This document shows positions 32,557-46,342 of a DNA stretch of 64,000 bases, piece after piece. The translations under genes were made by a program, and so were the position numbers. Under the pieces are notes generated by a model. It had not been told where the DNA came from. It ran no database searches and saw only the letters and a program-made list of their open reading frames with translations. The first letter of the stretch is position 1. Every line of letters starts with the position of its first letter. Origin of the DNA: Galerina marginata (Eukaryota; Basidiomycota; Agaricomycetes; Agaricales; Galerinaceae). The stretch lies in assembly GCA_023014335.1 (NCBI GenBank), contig JAECYW010000012.1:1302001-1366000 (forward strand). The letters are read 5' to 3'.

Positions 32557-35500
32557 ATGCCACCCATAGTCATCTCGTCCCAAGGACAGCCAGTCTCCTC
32601 TGCTCTTAGATTTCTTTCCCGAAATTCACCACCTCCCAGCGTTGCTTCCAACGACAACCCGCTCCTGCAAGCTATCAAGGCAGCTTTGCGTGGACCGAAT
32701 GCAGAGACCATCAATTCTGTCCATACAGCCATTCACTTTACCGGTGGTCGTCTGAAGGAACCCGAACTAACGTGGAATGAACATACAGCCATTTTGAGCT
32801 ATGGCGCCGTTATGGCCAAGAGATGGAGCTTTGAACATGAGGGCGAGTCGATTCAATGGGCATGCCTCGGCGAAATCGAACAATTCATCCAACAAAACCC
32901 TTCCTCTTCGAAGACTGCCGCTAGTTACGCCAGCTCTGAAGCTTCAATTCCTCTCCCTGGTGATGGTAGAGAAACATTTGGACCTTTTGCACGCGCCAAG
33001 AACACTCGCAACCTTGATTTTGGGCATGCAGAGTCGATCCCAGCCGTATTCATCTTCTTGAGAAGTATTGGCAAAATATATCTCTCCAACGGCGTTGATT
33101 ACACATTTTCTTTGCCTTTTATTGTCAGGAAAGCATGGCCTATCTCACCACACGGCGTCATGATTCAACGAGTATTGGACCCCGCAGAGATAGCAGAAGC
33201 AGAAGCCACCGGAGACGATGTTTTACCAACCATCTTCTCCGTCACCAGTGCCCTCTCCGAAGCAGCGGCAGTCGGTCTTACTACAGGGATCTTGGGGCCT
33301 ACACGCGACACTCTCCCAAGTTTGAAAGACGAAGATGAGCACTCAAGCAAACCCTTGAAATCCATACCCCCCACTGAAATGGTTGTTTGGGTCTCGCATT
33401 GCGGCATTATCGCGGACGCACGCATCGTCATCACAGTAAACGTCGAAACTCGCTTGCTATCAATTTGGCAGTATGTGTATATCAAGCCTAAAGATACACC
33501 TGTACCACTTACCCGCACGAAACCTGGAAACCCACTGCCTCAGGCTACAAAACGCCAGTCCATGTCCGGTGTTGGCAGTCGGAGAACTTCAGCAATGTTC
33601 GACGGCATATCCGATCGACGCGACCGCATTCATCCCATGTCTCCAAATGCACGTTCCCGCGAACCCGTCCTCCCGAATGAACTATTCGAGCAGCTTCCGG
33701 ACATGCCTCCCCTCTCGTCTTTGCCTGGCATGGCACCTTCTCTGTCGACCACCACCACTATGGCATCCCTGGTTTCCGGCGCGCCTTTATCCCAACGCCC
33801 CGGTCCAGCTCTGAAGCCCAGACGCAATTCATTATCGCGTAATGACCTCAGCACAACAATGGATAGAATGGCCTTGGGGGGTCGGTTGGATTCAGATGTC
33901 ACCCTCGCACCAATTGAAAATGGGAGAATGAAGGCAGCATATTGGATGCAAAACATGCTTACCCGTCAGATATCGGAAGAAGAGTAAGCACACATTGTTG
34001 CCAATAGGTCCTCTTATTAATGGGACCTTTAATCAGTGCTTTAGACTGGAAAGACATTTCAATTTCCTTGTTTGACGATCGCTTCGATGGCAAGCAATCA
34101 CGTTGCTTAATTTCAATATGCCTTCCGAAAAGCAGGAGCCTCTTGATCTATTCCATTGCCCAGCTACAAGACAGAACCATGGAGGTAACGCCGATGACAG
34201 AGATACCTGCTCTTTCCGCTACATCCCTTCGTGCTACTCGAGGAAATGTTTGGGATCTGCTTGTTGTCAAACCACTTGGCCAGTTAGTCATCTTCACTCA
34301 CGGACTATGCGAAATACCCGTTGAAATACAGCAAAAGTATAATACGCCAAAAGATGGCCACAACATGGACATCGATACATCCCTCATTGATCCAAGCGAT
34401 CACGGACACGTCATATTCGCGCAAGATTCCCAATGGGGTACCACAACTCTGGTCCATGAAGATGGATGGAAGTCTCGTGTTACTTTCGATATTTTTCCTC
34501 AGGACAAGTTGGTGATTGAATCCTTCCAATTACTTGCTTTGATTATGCCCAACGACATTACCTTCAAAATCCATCATCTTTTCTTAGAGAAATGGTCGGC
34601 TCTAGCATGGTCAACTGCTGAGAATGTAGAATTTGAATGCTTCTCGACATCTCTCTACACAGTTTTCCGACTCGGGTTCGAGGAAACGCCGATTCATTCC
34701 GATCCTTGGTTTCGTCTGGCTGCTTCCACTTCGCATGACCATTTCGCTGAAGACCCTGCTCTAAAACTTCTCCGTACCCCACCGAGTATGCCTGCTCCAC
34801 GACCACTATATAAGACGGAACCACCACATCCACTGCTCGCCCCTCTATTATACGGGGTACACACTTTGGCAGAGCATCTCCGACTTCAGGTTCCAAGGCA
34901 ACATGACCTTTTGAAATTTGCGCCTATAGTATGCCGCATAGCTGTGTCTGTGCGGCCGGAGTGGGCTGACTATTGGAAACGGTTGATACCCAATGTTATG
35001 AGCTCGTGGCCTTCTCCACTTGCCTCCCGTGCGTCGTTCTATTCTGGTTCCTTGGTGCTTATACTAAGCAACAGAGCCTTCTAGATTCCGAATATCTTGA
35101 CGATCGAATACCAGTCTGGCCGCCCGACCTTTCAGCCATTCTTTATGGTCGAGTCAGCACTCCAGATTGGAAAGTACCCTGGCATGACGTGCAACATATC
35201 GTATCACGATTCTCCATCACACCGTCGCTCGAGTACGGTGTCTGTGATCCACTTCACGAATTACACGAACTCAGTCTATTGTACAATACCCTTTCCGATG
35301 GTAAAACCACAGACAGTCAAAAGAGGGCCGAAAATGTCATTTATCAGATGGTGAATCAAAACGGTGGCAAAGATGTTTCGTCTTCACTGCCTCTCGGTAT
35401 TGCTGCGCCTTTGCGGGAATCTGCTAGAACGTGCCAGCTTGCTCCTCCCGTGAATTGGCCATTGGGGGCCTATAGGGCAATTGGTCGCAATGACCTTGCA

Positions 35501-38500
35501 GCGTCTGCAACCCAGAATCCTGATGTTTTTATCAATGATGGGTATAAATCCAGGAAGGAGTCCATGGTAGTTGCCAATATCTTTATTTCCTTGACTTTTG
35601 GCCTAACTTTTTTTTGCCTCAGAACCCTAGCACTTCTCGTGAAACAATTGGTCAAATATCCATTGAGACTCGCACTCTTGCCGGCGAACTTGAAGGAGTG
35701 TCTGGTGTTGACTTGGGTCTGAAAGAATTTACGGATATAAGATTTGGCCTTGATCGGCGACTGGAAGAGGTAGCACGTATGCTATGTTCCTCGTCGGTTC
35801 CAGCTGTAAAATGTGTAGATCGGCCTGAACTAAGGTCTGTGTTCTTTTTGTTGATTTTTCCTTATGGGTGCTCAAGATTTTACGAACAGCGAGCACGATC
35901 AAACCAAAGAACATCAAAACCAGGTTGTCCGTGTAGCAGAACGCACCTTTGCTCTACCCTACGGTCGAGCTATGTTTACCTTTGGTTCAGTACCCGTCGT
36001 CAGACGCGAAGCATACGCAATTCCAAAGATCGAGTACAACGTGCGCTTCCAACCACTGAATATTCTTGTTACGCCCGAGCCAGGAAAAATATCTCCAGAG
36101 TCTGTATGTTGGGCGGAATTCCACAATGGGGTTGCTGCTGGATTACGCATTTCGCCTTCTGCTGTTGGCGTGGATAGTTCGTGGATAGCTTTTAACAAGC
36201 CAGTCGAACTTTCTCCAGAACATGCGGGATTCCTTCTCGCGCTTGGCTTGACCGGTCATTTGAGAGAAATGATGACTTGGAGCACCTTCTCATATCTTAC
36301 TCCTAAACATGATCTAACCTCCATTGGCGTTTTACTTGGCATGGCCGCTGCCAACGTTGGGACCGCAAACCAGCATGTTACGAAATTGCTGGCTGTTCAC
36401 ACTCCGGCTATGCTTCCTACCCCGAATGTGGACCTCAACGTTTCTCTGATGACCCAAGCAGCAGGTCTGTTTGGTGTTGGCCTTCTACATCTCGGTACTA
36501 GGAATCGACGGATGGCGGAGGTTTGCCTTGGCCAGATCAGCCGACGCGATCTCGTTCAGCCCGACCTGAGCAACGAGTACCGAGAGGCATACACCTACTC
36601 AAGTGCTCTTGCCTTTGGCATGATTATGCTCGGAAAGGGAACAACGATACCAGCCGATCTGATTATCCTGAAGCGCTTGAGTATCCTCATACACGGAGAT
36701 GCCAATGCCATGATGGGCAGAGCTAGTAGGACGTTCGATATCAACTTGACATCACCTGCAGCGTCCATCGCTCTTGGACTCATGTACTTGAGGACTGGCC
36801 GGAAGGACGTTGCCGACATTTTGTCCATTCCTGATACTGTGGTATCCCTCAACGCTATTCAACCTACATTCTTGCTTGTTCGAACTATTGGAAGAGCTTT
36901 AATAATGTGGGACACTGTTGTGCCAAGCAATGAGTGGCTTGTTCGTCAGATACCACGAACTATTCTGGATGCTATTGAAGCTCGGTCGAAATTAGGCAAA
37001 AACATAGACGATGCAATGGAGTTGGCTTATTACAACATCATTGCCGGAGGTTGCTTCGTTGTTGGGTTGAAATACGCCGGGACAGCGCGCCAGGAAGCCT
37101 ATCAAATGATAGTCAAGCACTTTGACAACTTCTCGAGAATGGCGTATGGAACTGGTGAGGCGTCTCATCTTCAACTTTCTTTCTTTTAAATTGAACTCCT
37201 TTTGCGACAGGGCCGGCTTTCGACCATAAGATCAAGCGTTCGGCTGTACGAGACGGTCTCAATCTTATCTCCATCTCACTTAGCATGGTTATGGCGGGTA
37301 CTGGCGAAATTACTTGCCTGCGGCGCCTCCGCTACGCATACGGGATGTCCCAGCAGATGATGTACCACCATGGATTCAAATACGGCGTGCACGTTGCTAC
37401 GCACATGTCCTTGGGCCTATTATTCCTAGGTGGCGGGCGGTACACTTTGGGCACATCGGATGCTGCGATAGCATCTATGGTGGCCGCATTCTTCCCTCGC
37501 TTCAACCATGTCTCTTCCGACAACAGGAGTTTTTTGCAAGCCTTAAGGCACATGTGGGTTCTAGCTGTGGAGCCACGGTGCCTCATCGCGCGCGACGTTG
37601 ATACGAACGAAGTCGTTTATCTTCCTGTCAAGATTACGATGAAAGAAGGCGATACAGTGGAGAACACCCAGCTCATCTCGCCGACCTTAATACCAGACAT
37701 GGACAAGTTGATGTCGGTTCGAGTGGACACTCCTCGTTACTGGCCATTCTATTTTGATACCTCGACACATCCACGACACAAGGAATCTCTTTTACAAAGC
37801 CAAACTTTGTACGTAAAACGGAGGACGGCGTTTTTAAGCTACACGGAAGATCCTAGAGGCAGTAGGAGCCTCTTTGTTCGTTCCGGCTCTTCCTCCGGCG
37901 ATGCTGCCACTTTAGACTTCCCGCAACTCACGGACACTAAGACACATCCAGCTGGGGATTTGAGCGAGTTTATCAGTTCATTTTCCAACAACGTTCTTTT
38001 CCTTGCCTTTGCAGACCACTTTTCTCGGGCAGAAGACGCGGACGAGACGCATGAAGAACGGGTGTTCCACACCTATTGCCACGCTGCGTTGCTGGATAGC
38101 ATTCTCCAAGACAAGCCTCAGACTCTACAATCGCACCTGACACTGTACATTTACCGCAACATGTCGCCGAAGTCCCGTTACTTCCATCTACGGTTGCAGG
38201 ACCTACGCTTCGCCACCGATTTCTATGCCAAAGTATACGAACGGCGCTTCAGCGGCCGAAATGAAAACAATGCTCGTCCATCCTTGATCAGGGACACAAC
38301 AGTACAAGGAGCGCTACATGCATTAGACCGCAGACTTGGTGAAGTTAGGCTCACGCCAGGGTTCTTGGGTTTCATGGGACATTATGCACGAGGAGAGGTG
38401 TTACCCAGTGAACAAGTTACCTCAGATACCAGCATGGGCATGGATATTGATGGGGTTGAGATCGACACGGAGACCATGGAACGCTATCTCGCTTGGTATT

Positions 38501-38739
38501 TATTGCGGAATGGTGTGCCAGTCTCGACACTGCTGGTCGTGCTTCGCCAGCTTGCGAGGGATGCTCATGCGCAATGCCTAGGTGTTCCTCCACCTGAAGG
38601 CACTTCAGATGCGCAAGGGCTGGATTTAGGAATTAAAGAGGTGCTGCACGGGACCGGTACGAGGATGACTACGGCCCTAGGATCCGGGTGGAGTGTACGG
38701 TCTTTGAATGAGATTATTGAGGCTTGGAAAATCGCTTGA
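32557..38739 (+). CDS. anaphase-promoting complex subunit 1 (APC1/Cut4/BimE)
   Basis: A large multi-exon gene of about 1,900 residues; introns include one after TRQISEEE (about 33985) and others near 35085, 35565, 35835 and 37155-37211. The N-terminal part has a WD40-like propeller with a long Ser/Pro-rich insertion (about residues 330-450). The C-terminal half contains the proteasome/cyclosome repeats typical of APC1: GFLLALGLTGHLREMMTWST, LTSIGVLLGMAAANVGTANQ, ALAFGMIMLGKGTTIPADLI, AASIALGLMYLRTGRKDVAD and HVATHMSLGLLFLGGGRYTL. A conserved C-terminal domain follows (RCLIARDVDTNEVVYLPVKI). APC1 is the largest scaffold of the APC/C ubiquitin ligase that destroys securin and cyclin B. All segments are collinear with the family, with no break seen. 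Exact exon joins in the middle are approximate. Confidence 0.93.
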
Positions 38740-38928
38740 CACCAATTGTTGATGTTTGTGTAATCGCTCTTTCTTTCTGTAGCCATAGATCCTTGTGTTG
38801 TATAGTATCAAAACGTATTTTTGGGATGATTGTCCACTGTCGAATGATGATCCTTACGACTCGAACTGACTGGGAACAGATCAATTTTGGATCAATTAAA
38901 GAGTGGAACGGTCACATGTCACACAGCC

Positions 38929-40901
38929 ATGAGCTTGACTTCAACATCCACTGTGGATAGAACGGCCACCGTCTATCTATCTCCCTCAAAGCGAAGGCGT
39001 CGTTCTCCTTCTCCAGATCAAACCACAAAGAAAGGCTCTTCAATCAAGGACATATATAACTGGACCTTCTTGGGGACTGCGATTGCATCATGTTCAATCC
39101 GCGATGCACTAGAAATGCGGGAGAACACATTAGAACGTATGTTAGGCACTTAAGATGCAATCAAAGTCGCGACAACGATGTTTATAACGGACATAGGACG
39201 CGAATTCTTCTGGTTGGGATCCGTACCGTGCTCATTTGTCAAGTTAGTCGGAATGATAGTTGGCGTTCAAGTCTATGAGAAACGGATCCTGTACACTGGT
39301 CAGTGCCTACGATGGTTTTCCCAACTTGATCGTTTACTTTGAATCATCACAGTCGACGATGGTACAGGTGTTATAGATTGTTCGCATAAGCCGGCACATC
39401 AGACCTTGGCATTTCAAAGGACCGAACCCCCTCTTCCATTGGAACCGATTGGAAAAGTTGGAAATTTCGTTCAAGTAACAGGAAGGGTGCAACTGATGCC
39501 GAATTCTCGACAAATATCTGTCAAAGATATGGGTTGGTATCTCGTTTAAAGCCATGAATTCCCTTGCTAAACCCATCTCAGAACTATGTTCCTCCGCCAA
39601 TGACGAACTAGCTCACACCAGAACTGTCCGACACCTTCACCGAACATCTTATTCTCGGACAGAACCATTCACGATCTTACCACATCAGCCGCTCTTCAAG
39701 ACTCCGAAAAAGAGCAATGTTCTTGACACGCCCTCGACGATGTACTCTAGTCCGATATCCTCCATTGCCTCAAGTCCTGTAAAGCCCGAGCAAATCGAAC
39801 AATCCCATAAAGTTAGTGTCTGAATACATCGCAATAAAGTCCACACTCACGATAAAGCAGTCTCCCATCAAATTACGCCACCCTTCCCGACTGCACACAC
39901 ACGATCTCACTGAAAACACGTTCCGGATCTACTTGAAGCACTATATGGACTGTGCACCAATATGCCGACTTCCTTCGGATGCTGGATATGACTCAGATGC
40001 CGGCATCGGGCACTCGATATCACAATTACCCTCGACACCGACTAAATCCTCTCGATCTGACGAGACTCCTTGGCAACACCGCGCGTTCGACGCCACACCG
40101 AAAGCACGAATTCTGGCTCTTGACTTCGGGACTGCCACGGCCTCCGCTTCATCACAGACTCTCCTTCAAATTGGCCCTGAGCCAGATACACACCACGCGC
40201 GAAGCGGTTTCTCTTTGTCTTATCTTCGTCGCGTCCCAGAGCTCTCGCTACTTGCTTCAAGAGTGGTAGAAGCCGTCGGACGCAGGAAGGTCCGAGATGA
40301 AAGACACCGAATGAAAGCAGCAGGTGTCATTCCTTCGCGCAGCCAAAAGTTCAAGGCACCTTCATTGACCATTCCTCCTGACAAATTTGCGGGGAAAAAG
40401 AAGAGGTTATTTCAATGGGCTGTTATACAACTGCTCAAAGAAGGCTGCATCGTGCATTGGGATGGTCCCGTCAGATCCTGTCCAGATACATCGATTATGG
40501 ATACCACTCGCCTGTGGAAGGCGAATACAAGCTCGACAACACAACCATCTGACAACACTCTTTTCAGTCTAACTTCAAGTTCTATTCCACGACCAGACAT
40601 CGACGACATCGACGACGGCGCGCTATCTGATCCAGACTCCACCGAAGAAGCGTACATCTCTCTGACTCCTGAATACCTTTCCGATTTTGTTGAAAGAGCT
40701 ATCACGGTACTCGTCAATCACTACGAAAAGATCGGGAAGCCCTATACTGGTGCTACTAAGGATGGCATTTTAGGCGTCTTCAGACAGGATGATAGATGGC
40801 AATATGTTGGAGAATGGAACGTGGACGACGCCCTGGACTTCTTGAAGAAGGAAGGAAGGGTATGGTGTATGGGAAAAGGTAGATGGGATCTGACTGGTTG
40901 A
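38929..40901 (+). CDS. CST telomere-capping complex subunit STN1
   Basis: Five or so exons. The N-terminal OB-fold reads REFFWLGSVPCSFVKLVGMI, then VGVQVYEKRILYTVDDGTGV and VGNFVQVTGRVQLMPNSRQI, which is the Stn1 OB-fold with its FFWLG opening. A Ser/Pro-rich linker with several phospho-site-like SPxK motifs follows. The C-terminal half (after about residue 300) contains winged-helix-like blocks: KKKRLFQWAVIQLLKEGCIV, LSDFVERAITVLVNHYEKIG and GILGVFRQDDRWQYVGEWNV. STN1 with TEN1 and CTC1/CDC13 binds G-rich single-stranded telomeric DNA and recruits polymerase alpha-primase for C-strand fill-in. Introns after LER, YT, DM(E) and HK were placed by reading-frame continuity. The start at MSLTSTSTVDRTATVYLSPS was chosen as the first ATG in the frame that leads into the conserved part. 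Confidence 0.85.
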
Positions 40902-41855
40902 CCTTTCGATATACTTACCTGCTTATGCTTACGCTGTACTTATCTCACAATTCACAATTTGTTGTACCATGTACAAACATTGAACGTTACTGGACCCTGG
41001 TAACTGAGATGAAACGTCGACGGAGCAAAGTTGAATGTCAATTTTGTTTATTAACGGCCTCCTCCAGGTGCATGGCCGTTTCGCACATGTCACCTAGAAA
41101 TTCTCATGAAACCAAATCGATGACTTATTGCTGTACATGTACATAGATACAAGCTACAGGATTCATAATCGCCAAAAAGTGAATGGACATCTAACGAATA
41201 TATATAACGAACAAAGGAACGATGACGAGAGGTGCGTGGATGAAGGGTGAAATTCCAAGATATAAATAAAAGAGAAAATTAGCTATACCACTAGCTACCA
41301 AAAAGTGGTGTTTTTAGAGTATTGGGGCAAGACGAAATCATCGAGTCAATAAATAGACCAAGATTGAGGTCAGTGACTTGTACCAGAATAAGGAATAAGA
41401 AAACAAGACCCCAAGTAAATTCCAAGACGCAGAAGAGCAAATATGTCGATGATAATAACAACGACGACCAAAAGGCAAGATACAGAGCCAGAGGTTGCAA
41501 CCATAACCTAGAGAAAATGAACTAGGACTGGAATATGTAGCAAAGAAATAGAAAAATAAAATGAATGCGAGTGAATATAAACGAATCGTCCCATGGGATG
41601 TTATGAGAGAAGTGCTGAAAATCCAGAAGTATACCGGAGTTGCAGGTTTCCAGCTAAATGCCAATGTATTCGGGTGGTCCTCCAAACGGTTTGATGATAA
41701 ATGAAATGCAAAGAAAATGAGAGAGCGGAAAAAATAAGAATAAAAAACTTTTAATGGCCGCAGGTACGCGATGAAGACCGACGGAGGAAATAATTCCAAA
41801 AAATGCCGGGAGTTGGGGCAAGAGCCTCCATCGGACGGCAGTTCACCATGAAGCC
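40902..41855. other. AT-rich convergent 3' region
   Basis: About 950 bp between convergent genes. A 153-codon minus-strand ORF (41338-41799) is rich in Phe, Leu and Tyr, as expected from translating AT-rich 3' UTR, and has no recognisable motif. It probably holds the long 3' UTR of the zinc-finger gene. Confidence 0.45.
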
Positions 41856-44800
41856 CTAAGCACGCAGCTTCTCCGTGCTATGCTTCCTGCCCCCGACGAG
41901 CTCCTGATGGTTGGGAAGGGGGAACGCCGAGAGCGATTTGCTCTCCTCGCCATCGAGCCGCCAGATATTCGCAATCGGCGAATTGACATCCGAAGACCCG
42001 CTATCGCCTCTCGCACGCGGAAACATGGAGCGGGGCGAGGACAAGTCCTCGTACTCCTCAACGGAAGACAGGTCTGCCGAGGACGTGGTCGTCGATGTGG
42101 GAGAGAGCGCGGGTGACTGGACGATGTCCTGCAAGAAGGATGGCAAAAGCGGGGCTGGGGCGTGCACCGATACCGAAGGCAAATTGAAATTGTGGTTGAC
42201 ATGGCTCGTGGTGGTGGCATTGGTGCTGACGTTGACGTTACTTTGAATTTGGGAATGGACATGAGCGTTGGCATTGATAAAATGGTTTGCATTGACGGAG
42301 AGGTGGTTCATGTTGGTGTGGGCGTTAATGTTAATGTTGTTGTTGTTCCTGTGCACGTCTGGGCCGGTCGAATAGAGCGGAGACGGCTGACGATTTCCGG
42401 AGGTTTGGTATATTGGGCTAGAAGCAGTGTAATGTTGTGGCGCGCTCTGTGAAAATTGCTGGCCCAATGCATAGTGAGACTGAGAGCGATGGACAGGCCT
42501 GGCCGGAGTCTGCTGGGGCGACAGGTCGATGAACGGTCGACGTGCCTGAGGGGGTGTCAACGAATGCGAGCGCGGCACCTGATTGGCACTGGAGGTATTC
42601 ACATTTCCACCGCTGATCTGGTTCTGCGACAAGACGGAGGTAAGAAGCGCGATACGCTCTGCCTGTACCGCTGCAGAAATGGAGTCTCCATTTCCCTCTG
42701 CGTCTAGAACCGGACACAAATGTTGTCAGAACCGACGTAGGAACAAGGGAGATAAGATCCAACGCACAAGGAAGGCAAGTCTGGCAGACCTTTCTCCTCC
42801 TCCAATTGAGGTAGTTGCATTTCTGGCAAATCCAGTCTCCAGGTTGCTAAAGAACGTGTTCGTTAGGAAAATAGCGTCGAGGCAGTCCACAAAATAACAC
42901 ACATGGGATATGGGACCTCTGTTGCCTGTGTTAAGGATCGGCGGCTGCTATGTAAAAAGAAGTGACTTTATGAGTAAAAGCGTCCGCGGATGGGGGTAAA
43001 TTCAAATCTTACCGCAACACCTACGAGTCCGCTGGGGCGGATCTGACCTTGCTCTGGGAACGGCTCATTATCGGGCCAGTACATGATGCAAGGGGACAAA
43101 GGGTCACTGGAAATATTCTGCACTTTCCCACCGATGGCGAAAGCTCGGCCCGAGGGGGTGAGGAGGGGGTGAGACGACTTGGGGGCATTGGTGGTAGTAT
43201 GGGGAACAGAAGAAGCCGACGATCCGCCAAAGGGCGATGATGGCTGGGGCGGTGAATAGCCGACGGAGTTGTGTTGCTGGACATTGAGGTGCTGCTGTTG
43301 GTGCTGCTGTGGTTGTTGATGTCGCTGGTGCGGCTGCGGGTGGTGGAGGTGTGGCTGCTGCTGCGCTTGTAGGCCCTGAGCCGGGGACGGGCCTGAGGAA
43401 TAGTATGTTACATTATTATTCATGGTATTGAAGCGTGGTGAGGGTAGAGCGCGGGCATTGGGATTGGGCGACTGCTGGTGCTGGTGCTGGTGCTGGTGCT
43501 GCAGCGTCGACCCACTTCCATTCCCGTTGTTGGATCTGGGACAGCCGCAGCCAATGCAAGCCAAGTTACGTCTGTGTAAAATCATACAAGGGAAAGAGTC
43601 GGTCAGCATTGTGGTCGAGACGGAGACAGAGAAAGGAGGAGAGCCCGACGCGACGCAGAGATGCGGTGCTTAAAAGTGAGACCATCGAGAGACGTACCCA
43701 AAGTTATGAGCGGCACAATTCGGCGAGCTGCAGCTGGAGAGAGAAAGAGTCAGTACAATTGAAACGTGTCTAGGCGCACGATCGACATTAAAATAGAAAC
43801 AGGAGATACACCACTCGGAATCGAGGGGACGATAACGAATGACGAAAGCGAGATCGCGGAGGTATTCACTCACATCCAGTCGCCTAGTCTGAAGCTGGTC
43901 TTGGGGTTGGGCGGGTTGCTTGAAAGGGTATATTGACCCGCCGATGAAACCGTGCTGATCTCAGCCATGGAGGCGTAGGAGGTCTGGAGATCGGAGAGCG
44001 ACGGGGAGGCGCGCAGAGCGAGTGGTGGGGGGAGGTGAAGGCTGCTGGAAGGAAGAGGCGAGCTAGACGCCTATGAGAAGGCTGTCAGCTCTGTACGTAA
44101 GAACAAGGGTAATGGGACGTACAGAACTCCTTAGGACAACGCGATGGAGTTTGTGAAACGGTTCAAGATCAGCCTCCAGGGCGGTAGCGACGGACATTGG
44201 ACGCCCGGAAAGCGCGAGGGCAGCAGCAGCCTGTATATATACCCATCAGCTCCATGGACAAAAAGCGAGGAAATGAACAGGGAAAAGGCGCCGTGTGCGT
44301 AATTTATTGTTTCTCAACATCCCATCCTCCGTGAACGGCGTGGAACTTGGTCCTCAGCACGTGACACACACGGTATCCACAAAAGGAAACTCATTATCGC
44401 GCTCCTCGACGTACCTCTTCATGCGTTCGGAACACAGCCCAGACCCCGTCACCTCGCCCGTCTCGGAGCTCCCACATTGTTGCTGGGATAGGAAAGCGAC
44501 CACTCTGGGAGGAAGTCAGAACGGCCAATCATAAGTTGCCCAGGACGCGTACATTGTGCGGGTGGAAAAGAGCAGACAACAGAGAGTCCGCCATGGTGGG
44601 CAGATTATATAACTGCGAGATGCAAGTCAGTAAAGCTTAAGCCCAGCTGTCTCGGGAGCGCCACTCACGCGTACGACACGAGAGCGGGTGGAAAAAAAGG
44701 CAGTTTCCTTGGAGGACTGCAGTAGCGAGGTCCGAGACGAGGCAGAGTCGCTGCTCATTGATGACATGGGAGATAGGTCGACGAAATTAGCACAGGAATC

Positions 44801-44992
44801 CTTGGAGTCGAACTCCGTGTGTCGAGGATGAGATATGAAAAAGGAAGCAGAATCGGAGCTAGAGGTAGTCAGGGCTGGATCGGACTGGGATCGCAGAGTG
44901 AGACTCTGGAGCCGCGCCAGAACGAGCTCATAGTCGAACGCGCGATCGGTGGGCGACGGCGAAAACTGGGTGATGTCGATGGTGGAGTTCAT
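41856..44992 (-). CDS. RanBP2-type zinc-finger protein with N/H/Q-rich regions
   Basis: A multi-exon gene with start at MNSTIDITQFSPSPTDRAFD (an in-frame ATG at 45151 would add 53 residues). Two RanBP2-type fingers (W-C-x2-4-C-x3-N-x6-C-x2-C) are visible. The first, GDWICSSPNCAAHNFGRNLA followed by CIGCGCPR, spans a 36-nt exon. The second, QPGDWICQKCNYLNWRRRKV followed by CQTC, lies further on. Between and after them are homopeptide-rich stretches: (HQ)n near 43465-43500, a long His/Gln/Pro region near 43270-43380, and Asn-rich repeats near 42240-42350. Such fingers bind single-stranded RNA (GGU-type) or ubiquitin. The layout resembles fungal Nrp1-like RNA-binding proteins, but no RRM was seen. 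The long disordered regions suggest RNP-granule behaviour (inference). Confidence 0.7.
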
Positions 44993-46342
44993 GGTGGCAA
45001 GCGGGAGATGGGGGGGAGGAGTGGGCCAGAGAGATATTTGAGGCATGGATATGATCGTCGGCGTGGGCTTCTGACTATGTATGGAGGTGCAAGGGCCAAA
45101 GACCGGCTGCTTCTGTGGATAGTGATATATGAAGTTTGTCGGGCGAAGCAAGAAGGAATGGCAGGTTTGGAGGGTGTTGATACCGACAGCGAAGAAAGCT
45201 GTCCAAACGCGACCATCCTATTCCCAGCATCTTTTGAACCACTCCAGGGTCCTGCGTCGATCGCTGCCTCCATTCCATGAAACGCCTAAAAAATTAATAA
45301 AAGCAAAACAAACAGTCATGGACGGCGCCTAAACCATGCCCTCAACCATAATCATCCGTTACGTAAATCCCTCTAGTTGCCGAATCCGTCACCGGTGTCT
45401 GCGCAACTGCCTCGCTCTGCGAATCCCTCTCGCAATCTATCACAAAAGAACCTTGCAAGATAGAATCCCCCACACGGCTCCGAACTAGTTTTATCCACAT
45501 CCATCCATGCTCGACGCCTCGGCACATTGGATGTGCTCATTTCAAGCTCATTCACTATGTCATCGCTCAATGACAATCGCTTATTCATCTCCCAACAACA
45601 GCCGATCACCTCGATATTTTCTTCATCGTGACTTTGTTCGTGTGAGTCCATATGCTCAATGATGCAATTTGTACGCTGCCATCCAACTAAATAATTGCCA
45701 GCTGTCCCGAGGACACCTATTTAGAATCTAAATCCGCCCAGAGCAAGCTCTGATCCGCCCTCGGTACACTGGTACCCGGAAAAAACGAGCACGAGAATGT
45801 TTCTACATGGTCGATTAAAATTATTATTCCTGCAGTCTATGGTATACCGTCATTGCGGATTATAAAAAAGGATACCCAGGTTCGAACAAAATCTGTCATT
45901 TAAGTGTGAATGCACGTCAAAGGACCCTCCCACATCCGAGGACGAGACCCGGCATAAAACTTGGCTACTCCCGCGCAATAACCAATTCACCTCTGGAACA
46001 TACGCCGCCCCCTCCGAAGCTCTGAAACTTGACCACTGTACCTGGTCGTACCCTTGAAATCAATTGTACATCTCCGCAAACGCAGGGTCGACTTCTTCCA
46101 TGCTCCGACACTTTTAGACGCGGGCCCCCGCTCGGCGCTCGTTGCTGAAAGAAACACCGGCCCCGCTCCCGTAGTACAATTAGGCTTGTTATCCAGGGCT
46201 TGCACGAACCTGCAACGTGGGTCACATTGTTCAATCCCACCCGCTGGCCGGATCCCAGTCGAAGTGACCAATTCACTGCTGCGCTAACAAGGCGAAGCAC
46301 ACGACACCTTGGGTTTAACAAAAACCCGCCGTGCCGCTAGTG
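44993..46342. other. promoter of the zinc-finger gene and 3' region of the helicase
   Basis: 1.35 kb without a convincing gene. A 92-codon minus-strand ORF (45373-45651, starting MDSHEQSHDEENIEVIGCCW) is the only candidate; it has no family I recognise and no introns are apparent. No tRNA-like cloverleaf was found. Confidence 0.35.

Noticed and set aside
41338..41799. 153-codon minus-strand ORF rich in aromatic residues
   Set aside because: It lies in AT-rich sequence past the zinc-finger gene stop, has no family motif, and its Phe/Tyr/Leu excess follows from base composition.
45373..45651. 92-codon ORF starting MDSHEQSHDEENIEV
   Set aside because: No recognisable domain and it lies between gene ends; chance cannot be excluded.
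45840..45930. Possible tRNA from the GGTTCGAA-like sequence
   Set aside because: No anticodon arm or acceptor stem could be paired around it.
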